From Lachancea kluyveri NRRL Y-12651 (lineage: Eukaryota > Ascomycota > Saccharomycetes > Saccharomycetales > Saccharomycetaceae), in the NCBI GenBank assembly GCA_000149225.2, contig CM000693.1, positions 434,001-498,000 on the forward strand: a stretch of DNA of 64,000 nucleotides, given 5' to 3'. How positions within the stretch are numbered: position 1 is the stretch's first letter; every line of letters begins with the position of its first letter. A program made the translations under genes and the position numbers. This document shows, in pieces, positions 10,448 to 20,651 of the stretch. Under the pieces are notes generated by a model. That model was not told where the DNA came from, made no database searches, and worked only from the letters and a program-made list of their open reading frames with translations.

Positions 10448-10911
10448 AGAGGGGTATCCCTTTCTTCAAATGTATATAATGTTTAACTGGTGGTACAAAG
10501 AAACGCTAGAAACAGAAAAGAAAAAAAAAAAAGAGAAGAAAAATGGTCTAAAAAGGAAGTATTTCCTAATCATATTACTTTATCAGAGGAAGTATAGTAC
10601 ATAAGTTTAATATTAAATACTTGTGCGATTACATTTGTTTTTTCTTTTGTCAGCATAACTTTATAATGCCAGGGCGGCTCAAAACAAAGGATTCGATTTT
10701 GACGTTTCCTAAACTTGACAGTTTTTTTATCGTAAGCACTAGAATGTTCTTCTTTTCAACTCTAGGCAGGTCTTCGACTTGAATTGACCATTCAACTATA
10801 AGGAGGGTCTTTTCTGAAATTCAAAAATATTAATTTCGAATTACAACGCGATGAGACCATTCTCCGAAAGCTCGACTAGATTGAAAAAAAAGCGAGTATT
10901 CTGTAAAGAGC
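10448..10911. other. PPZ-GPI19 intergenic region
   Basis: PPZ 3' region and GPI19 promoter. A-rich tract near 10519-10534; otherwise nothing distinctive. No gene seen. Confidence 0.4.
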
Positions 10912-11397
10912 ATGGCAAGGCCTCCATATAGAGAGTACTCTGGCTTTTCACAATTCTTGAGTAGTACGGTGATACTACTGTTCATCATTATTTGGAGCAT
11001 ACTGCCGAATTATCCTCAGTATGAACATCAATCAATATCACCGCCAGTGTTTCCCCTCCAGAATCTGAGCGAGTTGTGGGCATGGTCAAAATATCAATAT
11101 ATTCGCTTCATCAGCGAAGTGATGGAATTGTTACCTCAAAGGTATTGGATCACTTACGTGCAATGTCTAATTTTGATGGGAATGCTGTTTATCTATTTAG
11201 GGTTGCTAGCCTATAATGAGGATGTACTAACGGTTCCATTAGATGATATGAGAACGCTTACCGATGACAAGGCAGATATCGTCAAGTTCAAAGACCATAC
11301 CGAGTTTCTGGAGAAATTCGCGTTCAGAGAAACAAGCGGAGTCTTGGATCTACCAATTACCAAAGTCTGCGAGGTTCTTTATACTCAGGAGAAGTAA
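10912..11397 (+). CDS. GPI19: GPI-GlcNAc transferase subunit Gpi19 (PIG-P)
   Basis: Small subunit of the ER complex that transfers N-acetylglucosamine to phosphatidylinositol, the first step of GPI-anchor synthesis. The 161-residue product has two membrane segments (about 17-35, ending IIWSILPNYP, and about 85-107, LILMGMLFIYLGLLAYNED) as in PIG-P proteins, and the conserved ETSGVLDLPITKVCEVLY C-terminal motif. It is about 20 residues longer than S. cerevisiae Gpi19 (YDR437W), mostly in the loop between the membrane segments. Convergent with PSP2. Confidence 0.93.
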   Translation: MARPPYREYSGFSQFLSSTVILLFIIIWSILPNYPQYEHQSISPPVFPLQNLSELWAWSKYQYIRFISEVMELLPQRYWITYVQCLILMGMLFIYLGLLAYNEDVLTVPLDDMRTLTDDKADIVKFKDHTEFLEKFAFRETSGVLDLPITKVCEVLYTQEK

Positions 11398-11561
11398 TAT
11401 CCATACCTTGCATGTATGCTGTAAAAGTCAAAATCACAGCCAGAAAATTTTTGGACAATTCGCTTTTGCTAATACATACATATATATGTTACTAGGTGAA
11501 TGACGGTAGAGTACTTTTCGTAAGAGTGTGTGCAAAATTTTATGATGCAGTGTTTAATATT

Positions 11562-11597
11562 GATTATTATTATTATTATTATTATTGTTATTATTAT
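11562..11597. repeat. ATT trinucleotide microsatellite
   Basis: Roughly twelve ATT/TTA units, broken once by a G, in the GPI19-PSP2 convergent spacer. Confidence 0.9.
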
Positions 11598-11675
11598 ACA
11601 TGACAGATGCTAAGAGGATGCAGACCAAAAAAGAAATTGAAAAGGGCGTAGGAAGAAAAATCTTTAAAGGTAGAT

Positions 11676-13261
11676 TCATACAGCTGTGAATCCATTGTTA
11701 CGCTGGCTAAATCCACCACGGCCGCGGTTGTTGAAGCTTCCGCCTCTATGGTTGCCTCGAGGGTTATTTATAGATTCCCGTAGAAATCCACTTGCTGGGC
11801 GAAACACAGAATACGGGTTATTGGTATTGCAGCCGCTGTTGAACTTGTTGGAACGGAAACCATCGCCGGTGTTGGAATGCTTGTTGTGGATCCCACTGCC
11901 ACCACCGCCACCACGGCCACCCCTTGCGCCACCTCTACCACGGGAGCCACCACGGCCGCGCTGGTTAGACCCGCCACGGTACGACGACCTTTGTTGGTTA
12001 CGTTCGGATGCCGCAGTGGCATCACGGCTAGAATCCTTGAATGTAAAATTGCCCGTGTTTTCACTTTGCTCGGTATTTTCCTTGGCAGGGTCTGAGTCTA
12101 CGGCGTTGGAGTCGGTAGCTGTTGTATCAGATGCTGGGCTAGTGATTGGCAGGTGCGTCTTCGCACTCGGTATGTTCATGGAGGCAGTAGTACGTGAAGG
12201 AGTATTGTTTACAGATTTCTGGAGCATTGCTGAATAACTAATCGGACGCTGTTCTTGTATTTTTTCCTTACTCTTTTTGTGTTCCTCCTCCTCCGCCCCA
12301 TTGGGTTTATCCCTCTTCAAAACAGTGATTTTGCCGTCTTTTTTCAAAAGGGTTTCCTTGGATTCTTCGCCCAAAGAGACCCTCCTCAAAGTGGTCGTGT
12401 CATCGATATGCAGTTCATCCAATTTCTGCTCGATATCCAAAATTTTACTTTGTGTGTCTACCGGCTTTGCAGAGCCAAACGGATTACTGGTTGACTTTTG
12501 TCTGGGTTTCCGTAAGGATGGCGTCGTATTGGTGGCGGTGGCACTGCTTCTTCTTCTTGTCTTGCTTGTGCCCGTGCTCGCGGAGCCTGCAGGAAGTCTA
12601 TAAGGTTTTGAAGGATCGTCTGTTTCGTTTAACAGCTGGTTTTTCTCCATGTAGTTTTTAAAGTCGGAAAACTCTGCCTGTGTGACTATGATACCGTGGT
12701 ATTTTTCCAACGGCACGGTCCATTGCGATATGATCTTTTCTGTATCATGAGCAGAGTACAGTTCGACAAAGGCGACCTTATGATCACGGACGAAATATGC
12801 GTCGAATTGGCTGGCCTTCAAGTCGTGCATCGTCGGGTTTTTCTTCAGTTCCCAAAAAATTTTGAACTTGACGAATTTGGTAAACTTGGACTGGAACAGG
12901 TCCTCGATTTCCAAGACGCTAAACTGTGGTGGCAACTTGGAAAACTTCACAATAAACGGCGGGCCAACAAGGCTTTGAGGATGTTGCCATGATGGGTATC
13001 GATCGTCCCCATGCCTTGTGTGTGCGCCCAAGTTCAAGGGAGTGTGTTTCAAAACGTCCAGACTGGTGGTATTGCTTAAGGAGGAAGATATTGCCTCAAT
13101 GTTTATGTCATCCTCATCCCAAACCGAGTCCCCTAAGGTGTCGTCATTGAAAAATTCCTCTAGGGACATCTTCTTTTTCGCAGCAGCATTGTTTGAAGCT
13201 AGTTGAAGTTAGTAACGTGTGGTGATTTCTGAGTCCTTGACGGTTCTTGTGGCATACCCAT
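11676..13261 (-). CDS. PSP2: RGG-rich RNA-binding protein Psp2 (eIF4B-like N terminus), spliced
   Basis: Psp2 is an RGG-motif RNA-binding protein in S. cerevisiae linked to translation and RNA granules. The CDS joins a 4-nt exon 13258-13261 (ATGG) to 11676-13198, giving 508 residues. The spliced N terminus is MASNNAAAKKKMSLEEFFND, paralleling the start of the eIF4B-like protein Tif3. The intron is 13199-13257 (59 nt): donor GTATGC, branch point TACTAAC at 13208-13214, acceptor TAG. An RRM-like region (about 80-175, FIVKFSKLPPQFS) is followed by a Ser/Thr/Lys-rich middle and a C-terminal third dense in RGG/RGR (for example GGSNQRGRGGSRGRGG). S. cerevisiae YML017W also has an intron. Without splicing, translation could start at the ATG at 13169. 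Confidence 0.88.
13199..13257 (-). other. PSP2: PSP2 intron, 59 nt
   Basis: Donor GTATGC (13252-13257), branch point TACTAAC (13208-13214), acceptor TAG (13199-13201). Branch A to acceptor is 10 nt. Removal makes an open frame that extends the Psp2 homology to a Tif3-like N terminus. Confidence 0.8.
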
Positions 13262-14544
13262 TATTTGTTCTTTCTCTGTTCTTGTAGAAGTCTTTCGCTT
13301 TTCGTTCTTGCAATTGTGGATGCGTTCAGGGATGGGAGGAGGAATCTTTTTGCCACCTTGGTTTGTTGAGTTGAATTTGAGCTGAGGGTTCCGCTGCTGT
13401 GGATCACGCGTTTCGTGCACAGTGATGTGTACACCCTTGGAAGTGTCCGTGGCACATAAATCCAAAACAAGCAGAAATGGACCAGTTTTGCGTGAGAGTG
13501 TACGTGTGTATATAGTCAAAATACCACTCTGGCGTTGTTGCTCTTCTCTGAAAAGACGTGCTGCATTCATGTTCTTCAACGAAACCATAGCGTCTGTGAA
13601 AGAAATACCGAAAAAAACACATAGATATGTAAATACGCAAGAAACTGCGATGCGATGCGATGCGTCGTGTGTGTATGAGTAGAAACGGCCATGGCACAAG
13701 AAACAGACCAACTTACACGAACCACGAGCCTGTATTTTGGACGACTCGACGAATTAACGACAAGCATTTCGCACGGGCCACAGGCCACGAGTTTTCTCGA
13801 GAGCGCCGTTTGACACTGGTGTTTGTGCCCTAAAGAACAGTCCTTCCAAAGCCAACTGTATGGCTAGCTGGAACCCGGCCATGTCCGATGCTTTCTGCAC
13901 ATCAACAGCATAGTCCCTCGCTAGCAGAGGAGTCCCGTTCGACACGACCGGTAACCGAATTGGAATCCCTCTACGTGATCCCTTTAGATAGCTGTCTCTC
14001 GCAGCGGAGTTTCATCAGAAGCCACAACTTTTGATTAAAAGCACAGTGCATGTCTCTAGCAAACTCCTTCCCTCGCATTCGCGTTGGAAAAAGGAAGGGG
14101 AAAGAAGATGTGGCGGTGATGGTAACGGCATAGCAACGGCATAGCAATGCCGGGCAGATCTGCCTAGCATCTCGCAACTCTCTCGCAGAATGCATACCGT
14201 CGCCAGAAGCCACCCGAGGTGCTTGGATTCTCTACGCCAATCCGTATATTCTCATCCATCCCATCGTTAAGAGCAATGGGCTTTTGCTTGACATAAGCAT
14301 CAATCTTAATTTTCGCATAATAAAAAATGACTCTGTTGTGGAACGCCACAGTCACGTGTTTTTCTGTTTTTGGGTAATGTCATGCGCGTTTCTTTTTCTT
14401 TCTTTCTCTCTCTTTTTTTTACAACAAACGGCCCTCATCGTTAAAACTAGAAGCACAGATATCAATATTTGTTTCGTTATGTCTACTTACTTTTGATAGT
14501 TTGAGACCTCTCTACCGCTCTAAATACTGAATCTCGTTTCCATC
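13262..14544. promoter_or_regulatory. Large PSP2/THI74-like divergent intergenic region
   Basis: A 1.28-kb region with no convincing ATG-started gene. It holds a GATGC direct repeat (about 13648-13664), a patch near 14121-14150 in which GGCATAGCAA-type words recur, and a GTCACGTG E-box (14351-14358). The part from about 13740 to 14260 is visibly richer in G and C than usual intergenic DNA here and is broken by stops in all frames. Several 60-170-codon frames exist but lack ATG starts or similarity. Confidence 0.4.
14351..14358. promoter_or_regulatory. E-box GTCACGTG (Cbf1-type site)
   Basis: Perfect RTCACGTG octamer about 190 bp upstream of the transporter gene start at 14545. It matches the known Cbf1 consensus; occupancy is inference. 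Confidence 0.4.
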
Positions 14545-15729
14545 ATGCCTAAAACTATAAGTAAAAAATGGACGCTCGGTCTTATAATGCTAGGCATCGT
14601 TGTTATACTATGGGTTCTTTCGTCTTTCCTGATAAACCTGATTTTTGAAGATGGTTCTTATAGAAAACCTTTTTTCATTACTTACATCAATACAGCATCA
14701 TTTGTGTTCTATTTGCTTCCTACGTTGAAAGCCATCATCTACAATTACAGGACTACCGGTGAATTTAGAATCCATGAAGAGTTGATTATGGAGGAGGAAG
14801 GATCTCTGCACAATGGGTCGGAAAATGTGGAACCAACCCTATCGACCTCGCTGATACCCAAGGATGGCGACGGTATCGTTTCGACTAAGTTGTCGCTTCC
14901 GGCTACCGTTAAACTGAGCGCTCAGTTCTGCATTCTGTGGTTTGCAGCAAACTTGGTGACCAATGCATCGTTGAGTTATACCTCGGTTGCTTCTCAGACA
15001 ATTCTATCCTCTACGTCTTCCTTCTTCACTTTGTTGGTCGGTGCCCTGTGCCATGCAGAGGTTATCAATCGAATCAAGGTTATTGGCTCTATCGTGTCCT
15101 TTATCGGAATCGTGTTGGTCACCAGATCCGATTCAACCGCTTCTGCCGCCACTTCGGACAACGTACACCTGACGATCCCATACAAGTTCCACAACGGCAT
15201 CACACCGGATAATACCGATGCGTTCACGATTTTTTGCGGAAACTTGCTGGCCTTGGCCGGTGCTTTGCTGTACGGTGTCTACAGCATTTTGTTGAAATGG
15301 AGGATTCAGGACGAATCTCGTGTTAACATGAAAATTTTCTTTGGGTTCGTTGGTCTGTTCACTCTACTGTTCCTATGGCCTACCATTTTCTTATTGCATT
15401 ATTTGGGGTGGGAAGAATTCCAATTGCCCCAGGGTTCCAAAGTTTTGAGCGTTGTTATCATCAACTGTGTCATCACTTTTGTCAGTGATTTCTGTTGGGC
15501 CAAAGCCATGTTGCTAACTAGTCCCTTGACGGTAACCGTAGGTTTGAGCACCACAATTCCGTTTGCCATGTTGGGTGATTTCCTCTTCAAACACAGGCCT
15601 ATGACCGCAATCTATCTTTTTGGCGCTACCCTGATATGCGGTAGCTTTTTTATCATTAATAGAGATGCAGAGGGAGAGCATTCTCAGGAGACTGGAAGCC
15701 TGATTGAAGAAGAGACATTTTCAGTATAA
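14545..15729 (+). CDS. THI74: DMT/EamA-family membrane transporter (ancestor of YML018C/THI74)
   Basis: Multi-pass membrane protein of the drug/metabolite transporter superfamily, SLC35F-like. THI74 is a mitochondrial-linked transporter responsive to thiamine in S. cerevisiae, while YML018C is vacuolar; substrates are unproven. The 394-residue product shows about ten hydrophobic segments, starting at about 9-33 (LGLIMLGIVVILWVLSSFLI), with a hydrophilic cytosolic loop near 75-120 and the internal duplication typical of EamA proteins (SLSYTSVASQTILSSTSSFF and SDFCWAKAMLLTSPLTVT). Length matches YML018C (393). I see no obvious thiamine-response element upstream. Confidence 0.85.
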   Translation: MPKTISKKWTLGLIMLGIVVILWVLSSFLINLIFEDGSYRKPFFITYINTASFVFYLLPTLKAIIYNYRTTGEFRIHEELIMEEEGSLHNGSENVEPTLSTSLIPKDGDGIVSTKLSLPATVKLSAQFCILWFAANLVTNASLSYTSVASQTILSSTSSFFTLLVGALCHAEVINRIKVIGSIVSFIGIVLVTRSDSTASAATSDNVHLTIPYKFHNGITPDNTDAFTIFCGNLLALAGALLYGVYSILLKWRIQDESRVNMKIFFGFVGLFTLLFLWPTIFLLHYLGWEEFQLPQGSKVLSVVIINCVITFVSDFCWAKAMLLTSPLTVTVGLSTTIPFAMLGDFLFKHRPMTAIYLFGATLICGSFFIINRDAEGEHSQETGSLIEEETFSV

Positions 15730-15918
15730 AAGATGGAATTGAAAGAAGAAAAACAGTAAAAAAGAAAAAAAGTAAAAATAAAATAGAAAGAAAGAAAGAA
15801 GGAATGGGTAACATTTACATATCTGATCTTTGATTTTTCGTCCTTTTTTTTCTAACAACTTGATTTGTATACTATACGATTTAATATTTTCAGGCTCCTT
15901 ACTTTTCAATTATTATTC

Positions 15919-15921
<3 letters not shown>

Positions 15922-15951
<30 letters not shown>
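15922..15951. repeat. AT dinucleotide microsatellite
   Basis: About 15 AT units, just downstream of the OST6 stop codon in the convergent spacer. Confidence 0.95.
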
Positions 15952-15953
<2 letters not shown>

Positions 15954-15965
15954 AAGGCAAGCCGT

Positions 15966-16949
15966 CTACCATAAGTGGTAGGGATATCCTGGCTCTTTGA
16001 TAGTAAAACAGTCCAAGAAATAAGCATAGACGTAAAACAGCAAACATAACAGAATCACGCTGCAAAAGTTTTTGTGCTTTAAACGTAATCTATGGAATTT
16101 TGGTAATAGGATCAGTCCGACGCAGCAAGCGCTCATAAGAATGTACATGGCTGAAACGGTAAAGACCTCTATCCCAAACTGCCAGTTCATGTTGCCACTG
16201 AAATACATAATTTCACCCCGATCATTACGAGCAATGAACGGTATGTTTCTTATCGTAGTGAACTTGTAGCCCGTGATGGATAAAAACAACACCAAGAAGG
16301 ACAGAACCATGGTGAAAAACCTAGCCTTGTGGTTGATGCGCGGTAGAACCTTTTTCTTGAAAACCATGAATACGGTGACACATACGAAGAAATTACGAAA
16401 GAAATCGTTGTACTGGAAATCTGGTGTAACTTCAATGTACACGTTGAGAATCTTGGCGAGAAAGTCTGCGAAATGCACGGCATCTTCTATACTACGCTCA
16501 TTGATTGGGTATTGGTAGAAATCGTTAGACTTCCATGCAAAACTATCGTCGTCTGGGCTTGGTGGAAATACCAATAGATGCGGGATATTTTTCACTTTGA
16601 ATTCTTTGAGGAATGTCGGATTCCTGCTAACGTCCACTTCGAAAAAGAAAACTTCATTTGATACTTCGGTTGGCACTTGGGCTATGATCGCAGCGGACGT
16701 CTTGCGCATATTAGGCAAGAAACCAGTACACATATCGCATACTTGGCCCTTCGAATTTGGCTTAGAGCTGGTGATGAATAGAACTGAGTAAAAATCACGA
16801 GAACCTTTGCCCAAAAACTCGTAGTTATCCTCTGTGACTTCAATGATACCGGCTTCGTCCCTCAATTCGATCACGTCAGACCATGTTAAGCCGTGGGACA
16901 GTTGGAAGAATAGTCCAAGAAAAAGCAGGGCTAGGCGGCACAATTTCAT
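15966..16949 (-). CDS. OST6: Oligosaccharyltransferase subunit Ost6
   Basis: Thioredoxin-like subunit of the ER oligosaccharyltransferase that delays substrate folding to help N-glycosylation. The 327-residue product starts MKLCRLALLFLGLFF, a signal peptide. The frame extends upstream only to a TTG, so the ATG at 16949 is used. The luminal thioredoxin-like domain carries the redox pair C71-x-x-C74 (VCDMCTG). Four membrane segments follow (from about residue 190), including the conserved GYKFTTIRNIPFIAR and MYFSGNMNWQFGIE. Length matches S. cerevisiae Ost6 (332); Ost3 would be about 20 residues longer, and synteny (YML019W) supports Ost6. Confidence 0.93.
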   Translation of the reverse strand: MKLCRLALLFLGLFFQLSHGLTWSDVIELRDEAGIIEVTEDNYEFLGKGSRDFYSVLFITSSKPNSKGQVCDMCTGFLPNMRKTSAAIIAQVPTEVSNEVFFFEVDVSRNPTFLKEFKVKNIPHLLVFPPSPDDDSFAWKSNDFYQYPINERSIEDAVHFADFLAKILNVYIEVTPDFQYNDFFRNFFVCVTVFMVFKKKVLPRINHKARFFTMVLSFLVLFLSITGYKFTTIRNIPFIARNDRGEIMYFSGNMNWQFGIEVFTVSAMYILMSACCVGLILLPKFHRLRLKHKNFCSVILLCLLFYVYAYFLDCFTIKEPGYPYHLW

Positions 16950-17107
16950 ATCTCGTTCACGCACCTTTATATCTATCCGCTTACTGTGTATCAATTATCT
17001 GCGGAAGATCCATAGATCTACATTTTTTATTTTTTTAAAGTAGAAAATTACAATGCCGATAGGCAAGAACACCGAAGTAGTACGCCAAAACTGAATTCGC
17101 ACAAAGA

Positions 17108-17866
17108 ATGTCTACATTACTACAATTACTGGCCAACTACTATGAATCAGTCATTGAATCTGAGAGGATTTATTACAACAGCATAGGTGGAGAAACGGGT
17201 CAACAGAATAAGGAGATTAATAGTGACTCAATTCTCGCAAAGGAAACTATCAACTTACAAAGACAAATCACTCAATTGACAACAGATTTGAGCCTTTTGA
17301 AAAGGCAAAATGACAGGTTAAAGGAACTGCATAAAACCCAAAAAGCTGTCCTCGAATCCAAGTTGGATAATGCAAAGAAAACTATCTCCAGACTCAGACA
17401 CGTAAGTACTCCCGAGCCTGAAAACGTGGAGCCTGATAAGAGGAAATTCCATTTACTGTCGCCCATTCAGCGATGCAATGGTGATGGTAGGAAATTAGAG
17501 GGAGCAAATCTCGAGAATTCACCCACAAATAAGCAAGTAACCAGGTTACGCCACGTTATCAGCAACGGGAAACAAACCCTTTTTGATGATGATAGCGAAG
17601 ATGTAAGTAACAAAACAGACGATATTATATTTGTGAACTCATTGAAAAGTAAAGATATGCTAGCTAATGTTGTGATACCTAATGATGCCTTTTCTGATAG
17701 CGATAATGACCAAACGACAAGCAGGGGGACACAAGATAACTCTTCTGCCCAGAAAGCGAAGAAACGTAAGCTGATACGCAAAAGGATACAAACCGCTGAA
17801 AGCGAGAGCGAGAGCGATAATGGTAGGTCAAATGGCCTGAACACCAAAAGCATATTTAAAATATAA
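17108..17866 (+). CDS. LRS4: Monopolin subunit Lrs4
   Basis: With Csm1, forms the monopolin complex that clamps sister kinetochores in meiosis I and tethers rDNA in the nucleolus. The 252-residue product starts MSTLLQLLANYYESVIESER, matching the Csm1-binding N terminus, followed by a coiled coil (about 40-100, with heptad-like LQRQITQLTTDLSLLKRQND). The rest is low complexity, acidic and serine-rich, and ends in a conserved-looking basic region. It is distinctly shorter than the 347-residue S. cerevisiae protein (YDR439W), with the shortening in the disordered C-terminal part. Confidence 0.85.
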   Translation: MSTLLQLLANYYESVIESERIYYNSIGGETGQQNKEINSDSILAKETINLQRQITQLTTDLSLLKRQNDRLKELHKTQKAVLESKLDNAKKTISRLRHVSTPEPENVEPDKRKFHLLSPIQRCNGDGRKLEGANLENSPTNKQVTRLRHVISNGKQTLFDDDSEDVSNKTDDIIFVNSLKSKDMLANVVIPNDAFSDSDNDQTTSRGTQDNSSAQKAKKRKLIRKRIQTAESESESDNGRSNGLNTKSIFKI

Positions 17867-17883
17867 CTTAGAAAAGAGGAGGG

Positions 17884-17919
17884 AAAAAAAAAAAAAAAAA
17901 AATAATAATAATAATAATA
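17884..17919. repeat. Poly-A plus ATA microsatellite
   Basis: A run of about 19 A followed by six or more AAT units in the LRS4-YML020W-like convergent spacer. Confidence 0.9.
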
Positions 17920-18047
17920 GTAGGTGAAAGTCGAAAGGGGAAGTTTGATAACTGTCGAACATTTTCTTTATAACAATGCAAAGGTAAAGAGACATACTTG
18001 AAACTATTTTGAAAACCCCGGAAGATAACAACAGCGTACCAAAAATG

Positions 18048-20048
18048 TCATAGTTTCGATTTTAATCCATTTAATCTATACTTGACATCTTTCAACTGTT
18101 TTGTTTCTGGTTCCCACTCTTCAAACTCTTTGAATAATGCATGAATTTGCTCTTTCCCGAGCTGCACGCTAGTTTCAAACAATAGACCTCTCATACACCA
18201 AGGTAGATGGTATGGGTTAGAACCTAACTGATCCACCTGGTATGGTTTGTAAATTACCGGTGTGTCAACGGCAATATCTGTGGTTTCCAATGCAAATTTA
18301 ATACCCAAATCATAAACTTGGCCCTCGTTATATATCCTAGAATGGCCGCCACACGTAAGCGTTCCGGCAAGGGACGCACTAATCTCTTTTATTATCCCGT
18401 GGTCGTCGAAACCCAAGTTGTTTAAATTGTTGGCAATACTGACAATCCTGGTAATGAATTCAGGTGTCCTAGAATCTTGGTCGATGAACGTGGCTCTGAA
18501 AATATTTGGATGTTGTGCAAACAAACAAGTTGATGAATACAATGGAACCAACTGGTCGTTAATTGACCCGACAAACGTGATTTTGATGTTGCTACCAATG
18601 ATAATGCGTAAACTTTGTACAAGCTTTTTGGACTGTAGTGAGTTAAAGTTTTGAAACTGAAAAAGCTCCTTTAGGGAATTGTCCTCGATAGTTGAGTAAG
18701 CTCTGACAAATAAAGTCTGATCCACCCCATAAAAGGGTCCATTGTTGACCCCGGCCATGGCCAAGACACTTATGATTTTTTTCTTCCTTGTCGTCGCAAA
18801 GGCAGACAATGCTTCGGGATCGGTACTAACCATGTCTAAATCGATGATACCAGCTTCGATCAATTTGGCTAGGAGAATAATTGTAACGGGACAACCCTGT
18901 GAATGTGCGACAAAATAAACAAAATCGGCCTTGTTGATCTCATCGCTCCATTTCTTCATAACTTCAAAGAAAAATGCTACACGATCAAATATTTTGCCCT
19001 CTTTTTCTAATGCAATTTTTTTAATCTCGACTGGGGTATCAAGTTTGTGGAACCAACGTATCACAGCCTTTTCTGCCTCTGTGATAAATTTCGTCGACGT
19101 GCCAGTGGGCTCGCCAATCAAAGGTCTGATCATCTTTGTTGGGAAAAACCCATGGACGCCAACCAACAACACTCTGATAGGCTCTGACGATCCGCGTGAC
19201 AACGAATTTGTCGATACCCTTGGATCACGTCGATACAACGAGTGTTGTTTGAATCTTTTGTCGGATACCAAATTCCATCGGTGGCCCAACTTGCCCATCT
19301 GTGAGTATATAGACGTCAAAGTCGTATACTCTGGCAAAATTTCAAAGTGTGGAACCAAGATATTTGATTTGTGTCCGTGGGCTTCGTTCTCCCCCGTTAG
19401 ATCACGTTGATTTGCAGTTTCCTGTTCTGATTTGGTTTGGAAAAGGATGGCGTCGTGATCGGTTAAAATCAATTCATTGGTGATTGGTTTGAATTTCTTG
19501 TCATTCTGATTTTTGGAGTTAGCCACCTCTTTTGGCTCCTGTTCGCCACCTTCGTGGTTGTTTCTATTCCAAAAGGACCAAGCTCTTCTACGTGGCTCCT
19601 GGATTTCTATGACACCAGTGCTCTTTTCTTCGTTATTTTCTTTGGGTTTGTCGGTACGCCTGCCATCCTTGAGTTCTTCCGGCGGTTCAGGAGAAGTACG
19701 ATTTGCTAAGGCGGTGTCTGGCGAAGAGTCCTTCTTTGATGTCACTGTCCTTAAAGATGTGAAGGATGGCTTACGCCACCAGCTTTGGTCCATGTGAATT
19801 TCTCTAGAAGAAGACTGCTCTTCGCTTGGAGCGTTGTTTGTTGGTTTGTGGGTCGTGGGTTCTGATTTTTGTGGATGCACATTGGATGTACTTTCTCTTC
19901 TGTTATTCCAAACGGACCAAGTGGTGGAAGGCCTTCCACCACTTGCATCTCCAGTTTTAGCAGCAGGATCGACCTTGTTCTCAGTAACCAACTTCCCACA
20001 TGATCTGATAGAAGATGCAGGAGACTTGTTGCTTGTTCTTGAAGACAT
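18048..20048 (-). CDS. YML020W: YML020W-like protein with hydrolase-type elbow
   Basis: Counterpart of the uncharacterised S. cerevisiae YML020W (664 residues). The 666-residue product starts MSSRTSNKSPASS at 20048; the frame runs further upstream only to a GTG. The first 200 residues are low complexity, with two repeats of a W-S-(F/V)-W-N-(R/N)-(N/R) motif (WSVWNNRRES near 45, WSFWNRNNH near 157). The second half looks like an alpha/beta-hydrolase: VLLVGVHGFFP (an HG oxyanion-type loop) and FVAHSQGCPV, where AHSQG (381-385) stands in the nucleophile-elbow position normally GxSxG. A serine-hydrolase activity is inference only. Confidence 0.85.
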   Translation of the reverse strand: MSSRTSNKSPASSIRSCGKLVTENKVDPAAKTGDASGGRPSTTWSVWNNRRESTSNVHPQKSEPTTHKPTNNAPSEEQSSSREIHMDQSWWRKPSFTSLRTVTSKKDSSPDTALANRTSPEPPEELKDGRRTDKPKENNEEKSTGVIEIQEPRRRAWSFWNRNNHEGGEQEPKEVANSKNQNDKKFKPITNELILTDHDAILFQTKSEQETANQRDLTGENEAHGHKSNILVPHFEILPEYTTLTSIYSQMGKLGHRWNLVSDKRFKQHSLYRRDPRVSTNSLSRGSSEPIRVLLVGVHGFFPTKMIRPLIGEPTGTSTKFITEAEKAVIRWFHKLDTPVEIKKIALEKEGKIFDRVAFFFEVMKKWSDEINKADFVYFVAHSQGCPVTIILLAKLIEAGIIDLDMVSTDPEALSAFATTRKKKIISVLAMAGVNNGPFYGVDQTLFVRAYSTIEDNSLKELFQFQNFNSLQSKKLVQSLRIIIGSNIKITFVGSINDQLVPLYSSTCLFAQHPNIFRATFIDQDSRTPEFITRIVSIANNLNNLGFDDHGIIKEISASLAGTLTCGGHSRIYNEGQVYDLGIKFALETTDIAVDTPVIYKPYQVDQLGSNPYHLPWCMRGLLFETSVQLGKEQIHALFKEFEEWEPETKQLKDVKYRLNGLKSKL

Positions 20049-20651
20049 TAAATTAGGGGGGACCAGTGCTGAAAATCTGTTGAATCTCACTTTTGTGTTT
20101 TGTTAGTTTTACCTCTTTAGCTCCTTTTGCTTAATTTACCTACAGGTTGACGGTACGATATCTGTAATTTCCTAGCTCTTTCCCCTTGGGTTGCTGGTCT
20201 AGTTATGCTTTACCAATCTTTCCTCCACTGTATAAACATTTCTATTCTATATAGGTTGAATCAGGTTTTCTCTTCTCGTACACAATGATATTTTGAACAA
20301 AGGCCTATAAGAGCTGGGAAGGCAGACGAAACAAATAAAACGCAAGCTTAACGTCAAGAGAGAAAGAGAGAGTCTTCGCTGAGGTGTTACAGGGGCAGGT
20401 CAAAAGCAGTTCATAAGGCCCTCTCTGTGATTTATTCTTTAATGCTGAAAAGCTTTATTTACAGCGAATTGTTCTTTTTCGTATAGAGGCATATCTATTT
20501 ATACGACCTGTCATTGGTTTTCAAGCAGCTGGTCTCAATTCTCTGATGGGGGAATACTGGCTTTTGGGATCTCAGAGCCTGAATGTTCATGGAATCTGCA
20601 CATATATCAGTCAGCCAGAAGTTGAATAGCGTTAATTGAGAGTCATCAACA
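20049..20651. promoter_or_regulatory. YML020W-like/UNG1 divergent intergenic region
   Basis: A 603-bp divergent promoter region. No ACGCGT box (the cell-cycle element of S. cerevisiae repair genes) was seen, and no other gene. Confidence 0.4.

Noticed and set aside
13199-13711. 170-codon open frame on the minus strand upstream of PSP2
   Set aside because: It overlaps the PSP2 intron and first exon in another frame, has no recognisable domain, and includes compositionally repetitive promoter DNA. Splice signals explain the region better.
13754-13945. 63-codon minus-strand frame in the PSP2/THI74-like interval
   Set aside because: It starts with GTG and ends without similarity; probably a by-product of local GC content.
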